64,000 nt of DNA from UBA964 sp031382085 (GCA_031382085.1 JANMYM010000062.1:1-64000); one strand, 5' to 3'; positions 1 through 10,034 are shown, counted from the first letter of the stretch. The notes: generated by a model from the sequence alone, not told the origin. Translations and numbers: made by a program.

Positions 1-1254
1 GGCGATCAGCGCGTGACTCATCGTCACCCGCGACGGCGGCGTTTTGGTGCGCTCCGCCCTGGTATAGAACGGCATCAGGATAAAAAACGCGAAATACAGC
101 GCCGTGAAGATGCGCGCTAACGTGACATAGAGTCCTTCCGCCGGCAGCAGGCCGAGCACCATCAGCACCAGGAAGCTCACCACGAAGATACCCAGCCACA
201 GTTTGGACATCCAGCCCTTGTAACGGATGGACTTCACCGGCGAACGATCCAGCCAGGGCACGAATAGCCAGACTGCGACCGACAGCGCCATCAACAGCGC
301 GCCCATGGCCTGGTCCGGCACTGCGCGCAGGATCGCGTAGTACGGTGTGAAGTACCACACCGGCGCGATATGTTCCGGCGTGGACAGCGGGTTGGCCGGC
401 TCGAAATTCGGGCCTTCCAGGAAGTATCCGCCAAAGGTCGGCGCGAAGAACACCACCACCGCAAACAACGCGAGGAACACTCCGACGCCCACGACGTCCT
501 TGATCGTGTAATACGGATGGAACGGAATGCCGTCGAGCGGCTTGCCATCGGCGCCAAGGTTATCCTTGATTTCGATGCCGTCCGGGTTGTTAGACCCGAC
601 CTGGCGCAACGCCACGAGATGCAACAGGATCAGCAGCGCGAGCGCGAACGGCACCGCCACCACGTGCAGCGCGAAGAAACGGTTCAGCGTCGCATCGGCG
701 ATGCCGTAGTCGCCGCGTATCCATTCGACCAGACCCGGCCCGACAACCGGGATCGTGCCGAACAGGTTCACGATCACCTGCGCGCCCCAGAACGACATGT
801 TGCCCCAGGGCAGCACGTAACCGAAAAAACCTTCCGCCATCAGCGCGAGATACACCAACATGCCTAACAACCACAACAGCTCGCGCGGCGCCCGGTACGA
901 GCCGTACATCAGGGCACGGAACATGTGCAGGTAAACCACGACGAAGAAGAATGACGCGCCGGTGCTGTGCAGGTAACGCAGCAGCCAGCCGTTCGGCACT
1001 TCACGCATGATGTATTCGACCGAATCGAAGGCCGTTTCTTCGCCAACCTTGTAATGCATGGTCAGGAAGATGCCGGTCACGATCTGCAGCACGAACACCA
1101 GCAATGCCAGCGAGCCGAAGAAATACCAGATGTTGAAGTTCTTCGGCGCGTAGTAACCGTGCAACTGCGATTCGATGAAATCATCGACCGGCAGGCGTTT
1201 GTTGAGCCAGGCGCGGAAGCCCTTGCCAGAGGCGGCGGTGGTCGGGGTAGCCAT
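1..1254 (-). CDS. petB: Cytochrome b subunit of the ubiquinol-cytochrome c reductase (bc1) complex, 3' end outside window
   Basis: This is the cytochrome b of respiratory complex III, which oxidises ubiquinol at the inner membrane and passes electrons to the Rieske protein and cytochrome c1. The 418 visible codons are open to the window edge. They show many hydrophobic helices, a first haem His pair in the helix containing LHSTGASFF and YLHMFR (about residues 96 and 110), and a second pair in FALHVVAV and LLHLVAL. The Qo-site motif reads PVWY, the variant I recall from beta- and gammaproteobacteria in place of PEWY. The ATG overlaps the petA stop (TGATG), so it is translationally coupled as the second gene of petABC. 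The cytochrome c1 gene should lie just beyond the left edge. Not truncated biologically as far as can be seen. Confidence 0.95.
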   Translation of the reverse strand, partial: MATPTTAASGKGFRAWLNKRLPVDDFIESQLHGYYAPKNFNIWYFFGSLALLVFVLQIVTGIFLTMHYKVGEETAFDSVEYIMREVPNGWLLRYLHSTGASFFFVVVYLHMFRALMYGSYRAPRELLWLLGMLVYLALMAEGFFGYVLPWGNMSFWGAQVIVNLFGTIPVVGPGLVEWIRGDYGIADATLNRFFALHVVAVPFALALLILLHLVALRQVGSNNPDGIEIKDNLGADGKPLDGIPFHPYYTIKDVVGVGVFLALFAVVVFFAPTFGGYFLEGPNFEPANPLSTPEHIAPVWYFTPYYAILRAVPDQAMGALLMALSVAVWLFVPWLDRSPVKSIRYKGWMSKLWLGIFVVSFLVLMVLGLLPAEGLYVTLARIFTALYFAFFILMPFYTRAERTKTPPSRVTMSHALIA

Positions 1255-1886
1255 CAGGCGGCTCCCTTCACGGTGGCAGCAGCGGGACCGATGGGCGGAT
1301 CGACGCCGACGACCAGCGTGTCGCCTTCAAAACTATACGGCGGGATGCGCAAATTGACCGATGCGGGCGAGCCCTTGAACACGCGGCCCGCAAGGTCGAA
1401 ACGCGACCCATGGCAGGGACAGAAAAACCCACCCGGCCAATCGGCGCCGAGCTCGGCCTGACCCGGTGTGAACCGCTGCTTGGGAAGGCAGCCCAAATGG
1501 GTGCAGGTGCCAATCAGCACCAGGATGTCCGGACGAACCGCACGCAGGGCGTTTTTGGCGTAACCCGGCTGATCCGAGTCGGCGGAGACCGGATCCTTGA
1601 GCTTGCCGTCGTGCTTGGGCAATGACGCGAGGATTTCCGGCGTGCGTCGCACCACGTAGATCTGTTGTTTGCGCCAGGTGAGGCTGGTCATCTGGCCCGG
1701 TTCGATTTTGGTGAGATCGAGCCGCGCCGGAGCACCCGCAGCGCGAGCGCGCTCGGAGGGTGCCCAGGACTCTACAAATGGCACCAACGCAAGGACCGCG
1801 CCAACACCTCCCGTTGCGGTAGTCGCGCCGACCAGGAACTTGCGCCGGCTGACATCGACCTCATCCGCACCCATTGCGTCATCCAT
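1254..1886 (-). CDS. petA: Rieske [2Fe-2S] iron-sulfur subunit of the bc1 complex
   Basis: High-potential Rieske protein of complex III, carrying electrons from ubiquinol to cytochrome c1 on the periplasmic side. The 210-residue product has a twin-arginine segment (SRRKFLVG) before one hydrophobic helix, as expected for a Tat-exported, N-terminally anchored Rieske protein. The cluster-binding boxes CTHLGC and CPCHGS are intact. I chose the ATG at 1886 because GGGGAGAG lies 7 bases upstream and homologues begin only a few residues before the Tat motif. A longer frame up to 1937 exists but has no ribosome site and an unlikely N-terminus. It is first in petABC and is transcribed away from the protease gene at 2025; the 138-bp gap between them should hold both promoters. 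Confidence 0.95.
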   Translation of the reverse strand: MDDAMGADEVDVSRRKFLVGATTATGGVGAVLALVPFVESWAPSERARAAGAPARLDLTKIEPGQMTSLTWRKQQIYVVRRTPEILASLPKHDGKLKDPVSADSDQPGYAKNALRAVRPDILVLIGTCTHLGCLPKQRFTPGQAELGADWPGGFFCPCHGSRFDLAGRVFKGSPASVNLRIPPYSFEGDTLVVGVDPPIGPAAATVKGAA

Positions 1887-1893
1887 CGTTACA

Positions 1894-1901
1894 CTCTCCC
1901 C
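1894..1901 (-). promoter_or_regulatory. Ribosome binding site that fixes the petA start
   Basis: On the minus strand this reads GGGGAGAG and lies 7 bases upstream of the ATG at 1886. No comparable site precedes the in-frame start candidates further upstream. Confidence 0.7.
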
Positions 1902-2024
1902 GAGTACATCGTCGTCCATCCCCAGGATTGACCACAATCAGCCCGGCCGCTGAACTGGCGCCGCGGATCTTTGTCGTTGCCTGGAAAGCCCCGCATTATA
2001 CACGCAGACAAGGTTCCTCTGGCT

Positions 2025-3221
2025 ATGCAGCAAACTGCTAAGACCCTGACTTTTCTCGCCGGCGCCGCAATCGGCGGCCTCGCCCTGGCGTTCGTCATCG
2101 TGGCTTTGCGGCCGGATTTACTGCAGCGTAAATCGGCCGGCACCGCGGCCGAGTCGCCACCCGCGGCCGGGCACCAGAGCGCTGCACCTGCAGCAGATAT
2201 AGCCGCGGAGCCGAGTCCAGCGCCCGCTGCACCGGCCAGCACCGCCAGCGAAACCGGCAGCTACGCACAAGCCGTGCGCCGCGCGTCGCCGGCGGTCGTG
2301 AACATCTATACCGCCCGCGTGGTCACTGAGCGCCGCGCGCGCAGTCCACTGGAGGATTTTTTCGGCGACATGGGGCCACGCTACCGCCAGCGCGTCGAGC
2401 GCGCGTTAGGTTCGGGCGTCATTGTCGATGCCAGCGGGCGTATCGTGACCAATCATCATGTGGTGGCGGAAGCTGATGAAGTGCGGGTGCAACTCGCCGA
2501 TGGCCGGGTTGCCGAGGCGCGCATCATCGGGCGCGACCCGGATACCGACCTCGCGGTGCTTAAAATCGATCTGCCCAAACTGCCCGTGATGCCGCTGGGC
2601 CGCTCCGACCTTCTGCAGGTCGGCGACACCGTGTTAGCCATCGGCAATCCCATTGGCCTGCAGCAGACCGTCACTCATGGCATCGTCAGCGCCACCGGTC
2701 GCGGTCAGCTCGGCATCGCGACCTTTGAGAATTTCATCCAGACCGACGCGCCGATCAACGCCGGCAACTCCGGCGGCGCACTGGTCAATGCGCGTGGCGA
2801 ACTGATCGGCATCAACACCGCCGTGGTCGCCAAGAGCATGGGCGTCGAAGGCATAGGATTTGCCATACCGGTCAATCTGGTACGCGGCGTCATCGACGAA
2901 ATCATCGCCAAGGGCAAGGTCGTGCGCGGCTGGGCGGGCTTCGTGTTAGACGACGTGACCGACCAGCAGGCAGCCGACGTCGGGCTCGCCAGGGGCGGCG
3001 TGGTCGTCACCAATCTGTACAACGGCAGTCCGGCGCTGCAGCTCGGCCTGCAGCCCGGGGACTTGATCGAGGCGATCGACGGCAAGGCCCTGCTCAGCGC
3101 GCAGGATGCGAATGCGCGCGTTGCCTCAAGCAAGCCTGGCGCGACGCTCAAGCTGAGCGTGTTGCGCGGAACGCAAAAAGCGCAACTGGAACTGAAGATC
3201 GGCGAGCGGCCGGTGCGCTGA
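2025..3221 (+). CDS. degS: Periplasmic membrane-anchored trypsin-like serine protease with one PDZ domain, DegS/AlgW type
   Basis: 398-residue HtrA-family protease. Residues about 8-27 form a single N-terminal membrane anchor, followed by an Ala/Pro-rich linker and a trypsin-like domain. The triad is His in TNHHVV, Asp in DTDLAVL and Ser in GNSGGAL. A single C-terminal PDZ domain follows (about 305-395). DegS/AlgW proteases cut the anti-sigma factor RseA/MucA when the PDZ domain senses misfolded outer-membrane proteins; that role is inferred from architecture and from position between petABC and murA, where algW lies in Pseudomonas. I chose the ATG at 2025 because it starts at the membrane anchor; the frame extends to 1971 without a better site. 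A DegQ-like soluble role is less likely because there is an anchor and only one PDZ domain. Confidence 0.88.
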   Translation: MQQTAKTLTFLAGAAIGGLALAFVIVALRPDLLQRKSAGTAAESPPAAGHQSAAPAADIAAEPSPAPAAPASTASETGSYAQAVRRASPAVVNIYTARVVTERRARSPLEDFFGDMGPRYRQRVERALGSGVIVDASGRIVTNHHVVAEADEVRVQLADGRVAEARIIGRDPDTDLAVLKIDLPKLPVMPLGRSDLLQVGDTVLAIGNPIGLQQTVTHGIVSATGRGQLGIATFENFIQTDAPINAGNSGGALVNARGELIGINTAVVAKSMGVEGIGFAIPVNLVRGVIDEIIAKGKVVRGWAGFVLDDVTDQQAADVGLARGGVVVTNLYNGSPALQLGLQPGDLIEAIDGKALLSAQDANARVASSKPGATLKLSVLRGTQKAQLELKIGERPVR

Positions 3222-3240
3222 ACCGACGCTGGGCTAGGCC

Positions 3241-4492
<1,252 letters not shown>

Positions 4493-4500
<8 letters not shown>

Positions 4501-4729
4501 GGGCTGCCTCGTCCGGGGTCAGCGCCTCGACTGAGAGCGCGTGGATTTCACGGCCGACGAGCTCGCCCAGGGTCTGGTAGACCAGCTGGTGGCGGGCGAT
4601 CGCGCGCTTGCCAGCGAAGCTGGCGCTGACGATACGGGCGGTGAAATGGGTCTGATCCTCGGAGAGAACCTGGACTTCGGCGTCCGGTAACCCAGTCCGG
4701 ATCAGGCGGGCAACTTGGTCGGGATGCAT
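4493..4729 (-). CDS. ibaG: BolA-family protein, IbaG type
   Basis: 78-residue BolA/IbaG-like protein. The central segment around residues 25-65 (HFTARIV, RHQLVYQTLG, IHALSVEALTP) is the BolA fold with its class II KH-like motif, and the length matches IbaG (about 80-90). BolA proteins partner monothiol glutaredoxins in iron-sulfur trafficking and affect envelope homeostasis. The gene overlaps murA, the usual location of ibaG, which supports this subtype over BolA proper. The ATG at 4729 gives a family-length product; an open frame upstream to 5053 is antisense to kdsD and not credible. Transcribed divergently from kdsD with 40 bases between the starts. Confidence 0.85.
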
Positions 4730-4769
4730 GCGACGCGTAGTGTACCGTGGCGCGGTATCATTCAGGGCG

Positions 4770-5759
4770 ATGTCCGCCCTTCCCACAGCTTCCGCAACCA
4801 GCCTGCTGGCCTCAGCCCGCCGGGCGCTCAGCATCGAGGCCCAGGCGGTCTCAGCCCTGGGCGGTCGGTTGGGTGCGCCTTTCGTCAGCGCCTGTGAAAC
4901 GCTACTGGCCTGCGCGGGCCGGGCGGTCGTCACCGGCATGGGCAAGAGCGGCCATGTCGCGAGCAAACTGGCGGCCACGCTCGCGAGCACCGGAACGCCC
5001 GCCTTCTTCCTGCATGCCGCCGAAGCCAGCCACGGCGACATTGGCATGATCACGCGTCACGATATCGTGATCGCGGTGTCGAACTCGGGTGAAACACCCG
5101 AACTGCTGACGCTATTGCCGCCGCTGGTGCGACTCGGCGTGCCGCTGATCGCGATGACGGGCGCGCCCGATTCGACGCTCGCCAAGGCGGCCAACGTGCA
5201 TCTCGATTGCAGTGTGGCTGAAGAGGCCTGCCCTTTGAATCTTGCGCCCACGGCCAGCACCACCGCCGCGCTCGCGATGGGCGATGCGCTCGCCGTGGCG
5301 CTGCTCGAGGCGCGCGGCTTTACCGCCGCGGACTTTGCGCGCTCGCATCCGGGCGGCCAATTGGGGCGGCAACTGCTGCTGCACGTGGCCGATGTGATGC
5401 GCACCGGGGATGCGATTCCGCGCAGCGCACCGGCAGCGTTGTTAGCTCAGGGCCTGATCGAGATGTCGCGCAAAGGGCTGGGCATGACGGTCGTCACCGA
5501 TCCCGCTGACAAAGTTGTCGGTGTGTTCACGGACGGTGACCTGCGCCGCGCGCTGGATGCGAGACTCGATCTGCACGCGGCCAAGATGAGCGACGTGATG
5601 ACGACGCATTGCCGCACCGTGAAACCGCAGGACCTGGCCGCGGAAGCCGTGCATGTAATGGAAACTTATCGCATCACGGCACTACCGGTCTGCGATGACC
5701 ATGGCGTGCTGGTGGGCGCGCTCAACGTGCACGATCTGTTTCGCGCCGGAGCAATGTAG
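4770..5759 (+). CDS. kdsD: D-arabinose 5-phosphate isomerase (KpsF/GutQ family)
   Basis: Interconverts ribulose 5-phosphate and arabinose 5-phosphate, the first step toward Kdo for lipopolysaccharide. The 329-residue protein has an N-terminal SIS sugar-isomerase domain with GMGKSGHVASKLAATL, the SNSGET phosphosugar loop and HPGGQLG, then two CBS domains from about residue 210 to the end (VFTDGDLRR and LVGALNVHDLFRAG). Length equals E. coli KdsD (328). The ATG at 4770 was chosen because upstream extension to 4728 would overlap ibaG and add a non-homologous tail. First gene of the kdsD-to-mgtE unit; kdsC follows after a single base. Confidence 0.96.
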   Translation: MSALPTASATSLLASARRALSIEAQAVSALGGRLGAPFVSACETLLACAGRAVVTGMGKSGHVASKLAATLASTGTPAFFLHAAEASHGDIGMITRHDIVIAVSNSGETPELLTLLPPLVRLGVPLIAMTGAPDSTLAKAANVHLDCSVAEEACPLNLAPTASTTAALAMGDALAVALLEARGFTAADFARSHPGGQLGRQLLLHVADVMRTGDAIPRSAPAALLAQGLIEMSRKGLGMTVVTDPADKVVGVFTDGDLRRALDARLDLHAAKMSDVMTTHCRTVKPQDLAAEAVHVMETYRITALPVCDDHGVLVGALNVHDLFRAGAM

Positions 5760-5760
5760 C

Positions 5761-6270
5761 TTGGCGCGAACCTCAAAGGCGCACGCGCCGATCCGCTTGT
5801 TAGTGCTCGACGTCGACGGTGTACTCACGGATGGCCGCCTTTATTACGGCGCGCGCGGCCAGACCCTGCAGGCCTTCCATGTGCGCGACGGCCATGGCAT
5901 CAAGGCGGTGCTGGCTGCGGGCATCCAGGTCACGGTGATTTCCGGCCGACGTAGCCGCGGCGTCGTGCTGCGCTGCCGGGAATTGGGTATCCACGAAGTG
6001 CACCAGGGCGTGGCCGACAAGCTCGCCTGCCTGAGCGCAATCTGCCGCAAGCTGAAAATACCAATGCGCGACTGCGCCGCCATCGGCGATGACAGCGCGG
6101 ATTCGCCCGTGTTACGCGCCACCGGTGTTAGCTACGCGGTCGCCGATGCGCATGCGGATGCCAGACGCGCGGCGACGCATGTGACCAGGCTCCAAGGCGG
6201 CTGCGGCGCGGTGCGCGAAGTCTGCGACGCGCTGCTGGTACGGCGCGCCGCCCGGCGAAGCCATGTCTAG
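5761..6270 (+). CDS. kdsC: 3-deoxy-D-manno-octulosonate 8-phosphate phosphatase
   Basis: HAD-superfamily phosphatase that removes phosphate from Kdo-8-P in the cytoplasm. The small cap-less HAD core is clear: LLVLDVDGVLTDG with both catalytic Asp, the ISGRRSRG region, a Lys in GVADKL and the IGDDSAD metal motif, then AVADAHADAR and REVCDALL near the end as in E. coli KdsC. The only start that does not run back deeply into kdsD is TTG at 5761, one base after the kdsD stop. This gives 169 residues against 188 in E. coli, the difference being a non-conserved N-terminal tail. Overlaps lptC by 8 bases. Translation is probably coupled to kdsD. Confidence 0.92.
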   Translation: MARTSKAHAPIRLLVLDVDGVLTDGRLYYGARGQTLQAFHVRDGHGIKAVLAAGIQVTVISGRRSRGVVLRCRELGIHEVHQGVADKLACLSAICRKLKIPMRDCAAIGDDSADSPVLRATGVSYAVADAHADARRAATHVTRLQGGCGAVREVCDALLVRRAARRSHV

Positions 6271-6835
6271 GTCATGCAGCCTGGCAAGCTGTCTGCTCGT
6301 GGTGGCGTTGCTGACCACGGCCTGCGACACCGCCCGCAATGCGGTCTCGCCTGCTGACGGCGCGGATACCAGCAACACGCGGCGCGGCTACTCGGCCACC
6401 GGTGCCGAATTGTCGGCGACCGATGCACAGGGTCGGCAGCGCTATAAACTGCGCGCGGCCAGCATCCGGCAGGACCCGGGCCAGGAAGCCGTCGATCTAA
6501 CCGATGTCGTCGTTGAATTTCCGGACAGTCGCGGCCAAAAGTGGCTCCTGACCGCTGACTCCGGGCGGATGAGCAGCACCGCACGCGATGCACCCGCCAC
6601 CGTGGACCTGGCGGGCGACGTGCGCCTGGCAAGCGATGCCAACAGTCTTGGCGGCCCGCTGTCGCTGGAGACCTCGACATTGACCTACGACACCGTGGCG
6701 AACCGCGCGACCACCACCCAGCCTGTCAAACTGAAGTCCGGAGCGCACACTATCGAGGCGCGCGGTCTCACCGCGGATTTGGGAACTCGCCGACTGAAGC
6801 TAGAATCAGCAGTACATGGTCGATTTACACCTTAG
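6263..6835 (+). CDS. lptC: LPS export ABC transporter periplasmic protein LptC, with a lipoprotein-like N-terminus
   Basis: LptC links the LptB2FG transporter to the periplasmic LptA bridge that carries LPS to the outer membrane. The 190-residue product lies between kdsC and lptA as in other gammaproteobacteria. It has an N-terminal hydrophobic segment and a beta-rich body typical of the LptA/LptC fold (YKLRAASIRQ, VVVEFPD, LTYDTVANRA). Sequence conservation is low, so position carries much of the call. Oddly, the hydrophobic stretch ends LLTTACD, which resembles a lipobox, and another Cys pair lies at residues 5 and 10. LptC is normally a bitopic membrane protein without lipidation. It overlaps both neighbours (8 and 20 bases), indicating tight coupling. 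Confidence 0.85.
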   Translation: MSRSCSLASCLLVVALLTTACDTARNAVSPADGADTSNTRRGYSATGAELSATDAQGRQRYKLRAASIRQDPGQEAVDLTDVVVEFPDSRGQKWLLTADSGRMSSTARDAPATVDLAGDVRLASDANSLGGPLSLETSTLTYDTVANRATTTQPVKLKSGAHTIEARGLTADLGTRRLKLESAVHGRFTP

Positions 6836-7460
6836 TCGAACGCTACGCGCCGCATTGTTGGCGGCGGCCCTGACGGGGGGCGCCTGGGCCGCAGCACCAC
6901 CGGGCGGGAGCGGTCCGGCCAGCCGTCGAACGGCGGAAATCACGCTGGATGCCGCCTCGACCGAGGTCGACTATGCGAGCAACCGCTACCTGTTTCGCTC
7001 GGTCACCATCACCCAGGGCGACTTGCGCGTGCAGGCTGACGAAGCCCGCGCCACCGGTACCGATTTCGAAAACGCAACCTGGGAGTTTCGCGGCAAGGTG
7101 CAGATCACTTTGCCTACCGGCAGCCTGAAATCGGACCTGGCGCGCGTGCAATTCCGCAACAACGCCATCGCCAGCGCGCGAATCGAAGGCCAGCCGGCGG
7201 AATTCGAGCAGCGGCGAGCTAACAACCCGGAGCCGGCCCGTGGCCGGGCGCGCAATATCGACTTCGACGTGGCGAGCAACACGGTGCGCCTGTCCAACGA
7301 GGCCTGGCTCTCCGACGGGCGCAATGACATCAAGGGCAACGAACTGGTCTACAGTCTGGTCGATCAGAAAGTGCGCGCCCGGGCCAAACCCGGCGACGCC
7401 GGCGGCGGCATCCGCATTACCATCCGCCCCGCCGCCGCGCCGTCCGGGCGCAATCCATGA
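6816..7460 (+). CDS. lptA: LPS transport periplasmic protein LptA
   Basis: Periplasmic bridge protein that forms the beta-jellyroll filament shuttling LPS from LptC to LptD. The 214-residue product has a signal peptide with likely cleavage after GGAWAAA (about residue 26) and an OstA-like beta-rich domain: VDYASNRYLF, ITQGDLRVQADEA, KGNELVYSLVDQKV. Slightly longer than E. coli LptA (185) because of an Arg/Pro-rich C-terminal tail. The ATG overlaps lptC by 20 bases, and its own stop overlaps the lptB start as ATGA. The order lptC-lptA-lptB-rpoN matches Pseudomonas and E. coli. Confidence 0.92.
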   Translation: MVDLHLSRTLRAALLAAALTGGAWAAAPPGGSGPASRRTAEITLDAASTEVDYASNRYLFRSVTITQGDLRVQADEARATGTDFENATWEFRGKVQITLPTGSLKSDLARVQFRNNAIASARIEGQPAEFEQRRANNPEPARGRARNIDFDVASNTVRLSNEAWLSDGRNDIKGNELVYSLVDQKVRARAKPGDAGGGIRITIRPAAAPSGRNP

Positions 7461-8182
7461 CGGTGCTGCGCGGCGAACACCTCGCCAAGGCTTACAAGAC
7501 CCGCAAGGTCGTCACCGATCTGTCGCTCGAGGTCAAGGCGGGCGAAATAGTCGGATTGTTAGGTCCTAACGGCGCCGGCAAGACCACCGCGTTCTACATG
7601 ATTGTCGGCCTGGTGGCGGCCGATGCGGGCCGGGTGATGATTGATGATCGCGACCTGACCAGCGCGCACATGCACGAGCGCGCCCAGGCTGGCATCGGCT
7701 ATCTCCCGCAGGAAGCCTCGGTGTTCAGGAAATTGTCGGTCCAAGACAATGTTGCTGCCATCCTTGAATTGCGTGATGACCTCGACAAGGCTGGTCGCGA
7801 CCAGGAACTTGAACAGATTCTCGGCGATTTGCATATCGGCCACGTGCGCCAGTCACTGGGTATGTCGCTCTCGGGTGGCGAGCGGCGACGCGCCGAGATT
7901 GCGCGGGCACTCGCCGCCAACCCCCGGTTTCTACTGCTTGATGAACCGTTTGCGGGGGTGGACCCTCTATCAGTGACGGATATCCAGCGCATCGTGTCCA
8001 ATTTGGCGCAGCGCGGCATCGGGGTCTTGATCACGGACCACAATGTCCGTGAAACACTGGGTGTTTGTGGCCGTTCGTACATCGTCGGTAACGGAACTGT
8101 GATCGCCTCCGGAACTGCGGAAGAAATCCTTGCCAACCCCCAAGTCCGTGAGGTGTACTTGGGAGAGACGTTCCGAATGTGA
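7457..8182 (+). CDS. lptB: LPS export ABC transporter ATP-binding protein LptB
   Basis: Cytoplasmic ATPase of LptB2FGC, powering extraction of LPS from the inner membrane. All ABC motifs are intact in 241 residues: Walker A GPNGAGKTT, Q-loop region YLPQEASVF, signature LSGGERRR, Walker B LLLDEPFAGVDP and switch His in ITDHNVRE. LptB-specific features such as RKLSVQDN are present. It is coupled to lptA by an ATGA overlap and to rpoN by a 4-base overlap. The membrane partners LptF and LptG are not in this window, as is usual since they are encoded elsewhere. Confidence 0.97.
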   Translation: MTVLRGEHLAKAYKTRKVVTDLSLEVKAGEIVGLLGPNGAGKTTAFYMIVGLVAADAGRVMIDDRDLTSAHMHERAQAGIGYLPQEASVFRKLSVQDNVAAILELRDDLDKAGRDQELEQILGDLHIGHVRQSLGMSLSGGERRRAEIARALAANPRFLLLDEPFAGVDPLSVTDIQRIVSNLAQRGIGVLITDHNVRETLGVCGRSYIVGNGTVIASGTAEEILANPQVREVYLGETFRM

Positions 8183-9660
8183 ATATGTTGAAGCCATCAC
8201 TGCAGCTCAAACTGGGTCAGACACTGACGATGACCCCGCAGCTGCAACAGGCTATCCGTCTTTTGCAGTTGCCCGCGCTGGAACTCGAAATGCATGTGCG
8301 TGACGTGCTCGAGAGTAACGTCATGCTGGAGGCGGACGACGACATCGAAGCCACCGCCAGCCTGGAGGCCCTCGATCCCTCCGCTGCCGCGCCGGACGCC
8401 GCCCCCGCAGAATCCAGCCGTGAGGTCGCGGAACCTGCCGCCGACAACGCCCCGGAAGTCGAAATCGTCGACGACACTTTTGCCGACCGCACGACCTCGG
8501 GCAGTGGCGAAGGCACCGCGCCGGGCGGCGAAGAGGAGGATGAGCGGCAGCAGGACATCGCTGCGCAGCGCGGCCTGAGCCTGCATGAACACCTGATGGA
8601 ACAGGTCGAGATGCTGGGCCTGTCACTGAGCGACATGACCATCGCTTCGACCCTGGTCGATGCCATCAACGACGACGGCTATGTCACTGACGCACTCGGT
8701 GAATTTGTCCACACCCTCGGTGCGCAGGGCGTGCAGACTTCCGAGGAAGAGGTCGAAAGAGTGCTGTCCATCATCCAGTACCTGGACCCCGCGGGCATCG
8801 GCGCCCGCAGCCTGAGCGAATGCGTCCTGCTGCAGCTCGCCCAGCTTGAGCCGGCGACGCCGGGACTCGCGGCCGCGACCCTGATTGCGGAAAAATACCT
8901 GGACCTGGTGGGCGCGAAGCAGTACTCCAACCTGCGGCGCAACCTCGGCGTCGACGACGACGAACTGTCGCATGCGATCGCGCTGGTCCGCAGTTGCAAC
9001 CCCCGGCCTGGCTCTTTGTTAGGTGCCGGAACCGCCGAGTACGTGGTGCCGGATGTCTTCGTGCGTCGCACCGACCGCGGCTGGTCGGTGGAACTCAATG
9101 CCGCGAGCCTGCCGCGCGTCCGGGTCAACGAGGGCTACGTGGCGATGTTAGGCCGCGGTTCGGACCACGCGATGCTGCGTACCCAGCTGCAGGAGGCGCG
9201 CTGGCTGCTGAAGTCGCTCGAGATTCGCAAGGAAACGCTGATGAAAGTCGCCCGCAGCATCGTGCAGCGCCAGAACGACTTCCTCGAGTACGGCGAGGAG
9301 CACATGAAACCGATGATCCTGCGCCATGTCGCCGAAGCCATCGAGATGCATGAATCAACGGTATCGCGGGTGACCTCGGGCAAATACATGCATACCCCGC
9401 GCGGCGTGTACGAATTGCGCTATTTTTTCTCGAGCCATGTCGATTCCCGGAGCGGCGAAGGCACCTCGTCGACAGCCATCCGCGCCAAGATCCGCAAACT
9501 GATCAAGGAAGAGCCGCCGGATGCCCCGCTGTCCGACAGCAGGCTTGCCGAGCTATTGTCGGCGGAAGGAATTCCGGTTGCGCGCCGGACGGTCGCCAAA
9601 TATCGCGAGGCCCTGGGGATACCCTCGTCCAATGACCGCAAGCGCGTCGAGATAAGTTAG
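8179..9660 (+). CDS. rpoN: RNA polymerase sigma-54 factor
   Basis: Sigma-54 directs polymerase to -24/-12 promoters and depends on enhancer-binding AAA+ activators. The 493-residue product shows region I at the N-terminus (LGQTLTMTPQLQQAIRLLQL), a long acidic region II (about 45-130), the core-binding domain, a helix-turn-helix segment (HESTVSRVTSGKYMHTP) and the C-terminal RpoN box (ARRTVAKYREAL). The GTG at 8179 overlaps the lptB stop; an ATG two codons later is possible, but GGAGAG upstream fits the GTG better. Followed by hpf 27 bases downstream, the conserved rpoN-hpf order. Confidence 0.97.
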   Translation: MNMLKPSLQLKLGQTLTMTPQLQQAIRLLQLPALELEMHVRDVLESNVMLEADDDIEATASLEALDPSAAAPDAAPAESSREVAEPAADNAPEVEIVDDTFADRTTSGSGEGTAPGGEEEDERQQDIAAQRGLSLHEHLMEQVEMLGLSLSDMTIASTLVDAINDDGYVTDALGEFVHTLGAQGVQTSEEEVERVLSIIQYLDPAGIGARSLSECVLLQLAQLEPATPGLAAATLIAEKYLDLVGAKQYSNLRRNLGVDDDELSHAIALVRSCNPRPGSLLGAGTAEYVVPDVFVRRTDRGWSVELNAASLPRVRVNEGYVAMLGRGSDHAMLRTQLQEARWLLKSLEIRKETLMKVARSIVQRQNDFLEYGEEHMKPMILRHVAEAIEMHESTVSRVTSGKYMHTPRGVYELRYFFSSHVDSRSGEGTSSTAIRAKIRKLIKEEPPDAPLSDSRLAELLSAEGIPVARRTVAKYREALGIPSSNDRKRVEIS

Positions 9661-9676
9661 ATTTCACCAACCCAGC

Positions 9677-9681
9677 AGGAG
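9677..9681 (+). promoter_or_regulatory. Ribosome binding site that decides the hpf start
   Basis: AGGAG directly abuts an ATG at 9682, which leaves no spacer, but is 6 bases from a second ATG at 9688. Spacing therefore favours 9688. Confidence 0.7.
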
Positions 9682-9687
9682 ATGTCC

Positions 9688-10005
9688 ATGCAAGTTTCGG
9701 TCACGGGTCACCATGTTGAAGTTACTGACTCCATGCGCAGCTACGTCGAGAAGAAAATGGAACGCATCCTGCGTCACTTTGACCACGTGATCGACGTGCA
9801 CTGCACCCTGACCGTTGAGAAGATGCAGCAGAAGGCCGAGGCACGGCTGAAGGTGCGCGGCAAGGATATTCACGCGTTTGCCGTGGATGAAAACATGTAT
9901 GCCGCGATCGACATGCTGACCGACAAGCTCGACCGCCTGGTCAAGAAGCGCAAGGAACAAATCACCGACCATCACGCTGCCGAAGGGCGCAGCGCGCGGC
10001 ATTAG
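9688..10005 (+). CDS. hpf: Ribosome hibernation promoting factor, short form
   Basis: Binds the 30S decoding centre in stationary phase and promotes 100S dimer formation. The 105-residue product is the single-domain (short) HPF/RaiA type: beta-alpha-beta-beta-beta-alpha with VTGHHVEVTDSMRSYVEKKM at the start and AIDMLTDKLDRLVKKRKEQ in the last helix. A basic, His-rich tail closes the protein. The start is set by the AGGAG spacing. In many gammaproteobacteria ptsN follows hpf; here it is absent and rapZ comes next after 29 bases. Confidence 0.94.
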   Translation: MQVSVTGHHVEVTDSMRSYVEKKMERILRHFDHVIDVHCTLTVEKMQQKAEARLKVRGKDIHAFAVDENMYAAIDMLTDKLDRLVKKRKEQITDHHAAEGRSARH

Positions 10006-10034
10006 CCGCCGTTGCGTAGCGCGGCGCGAGCGCC

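Noticed and set aside
4730..5053. N-terminal extension of the BolA/IbaG frame
   Set aside because: It is antisense to kdsD, has no homology and would give 186 residues against the family's 80.
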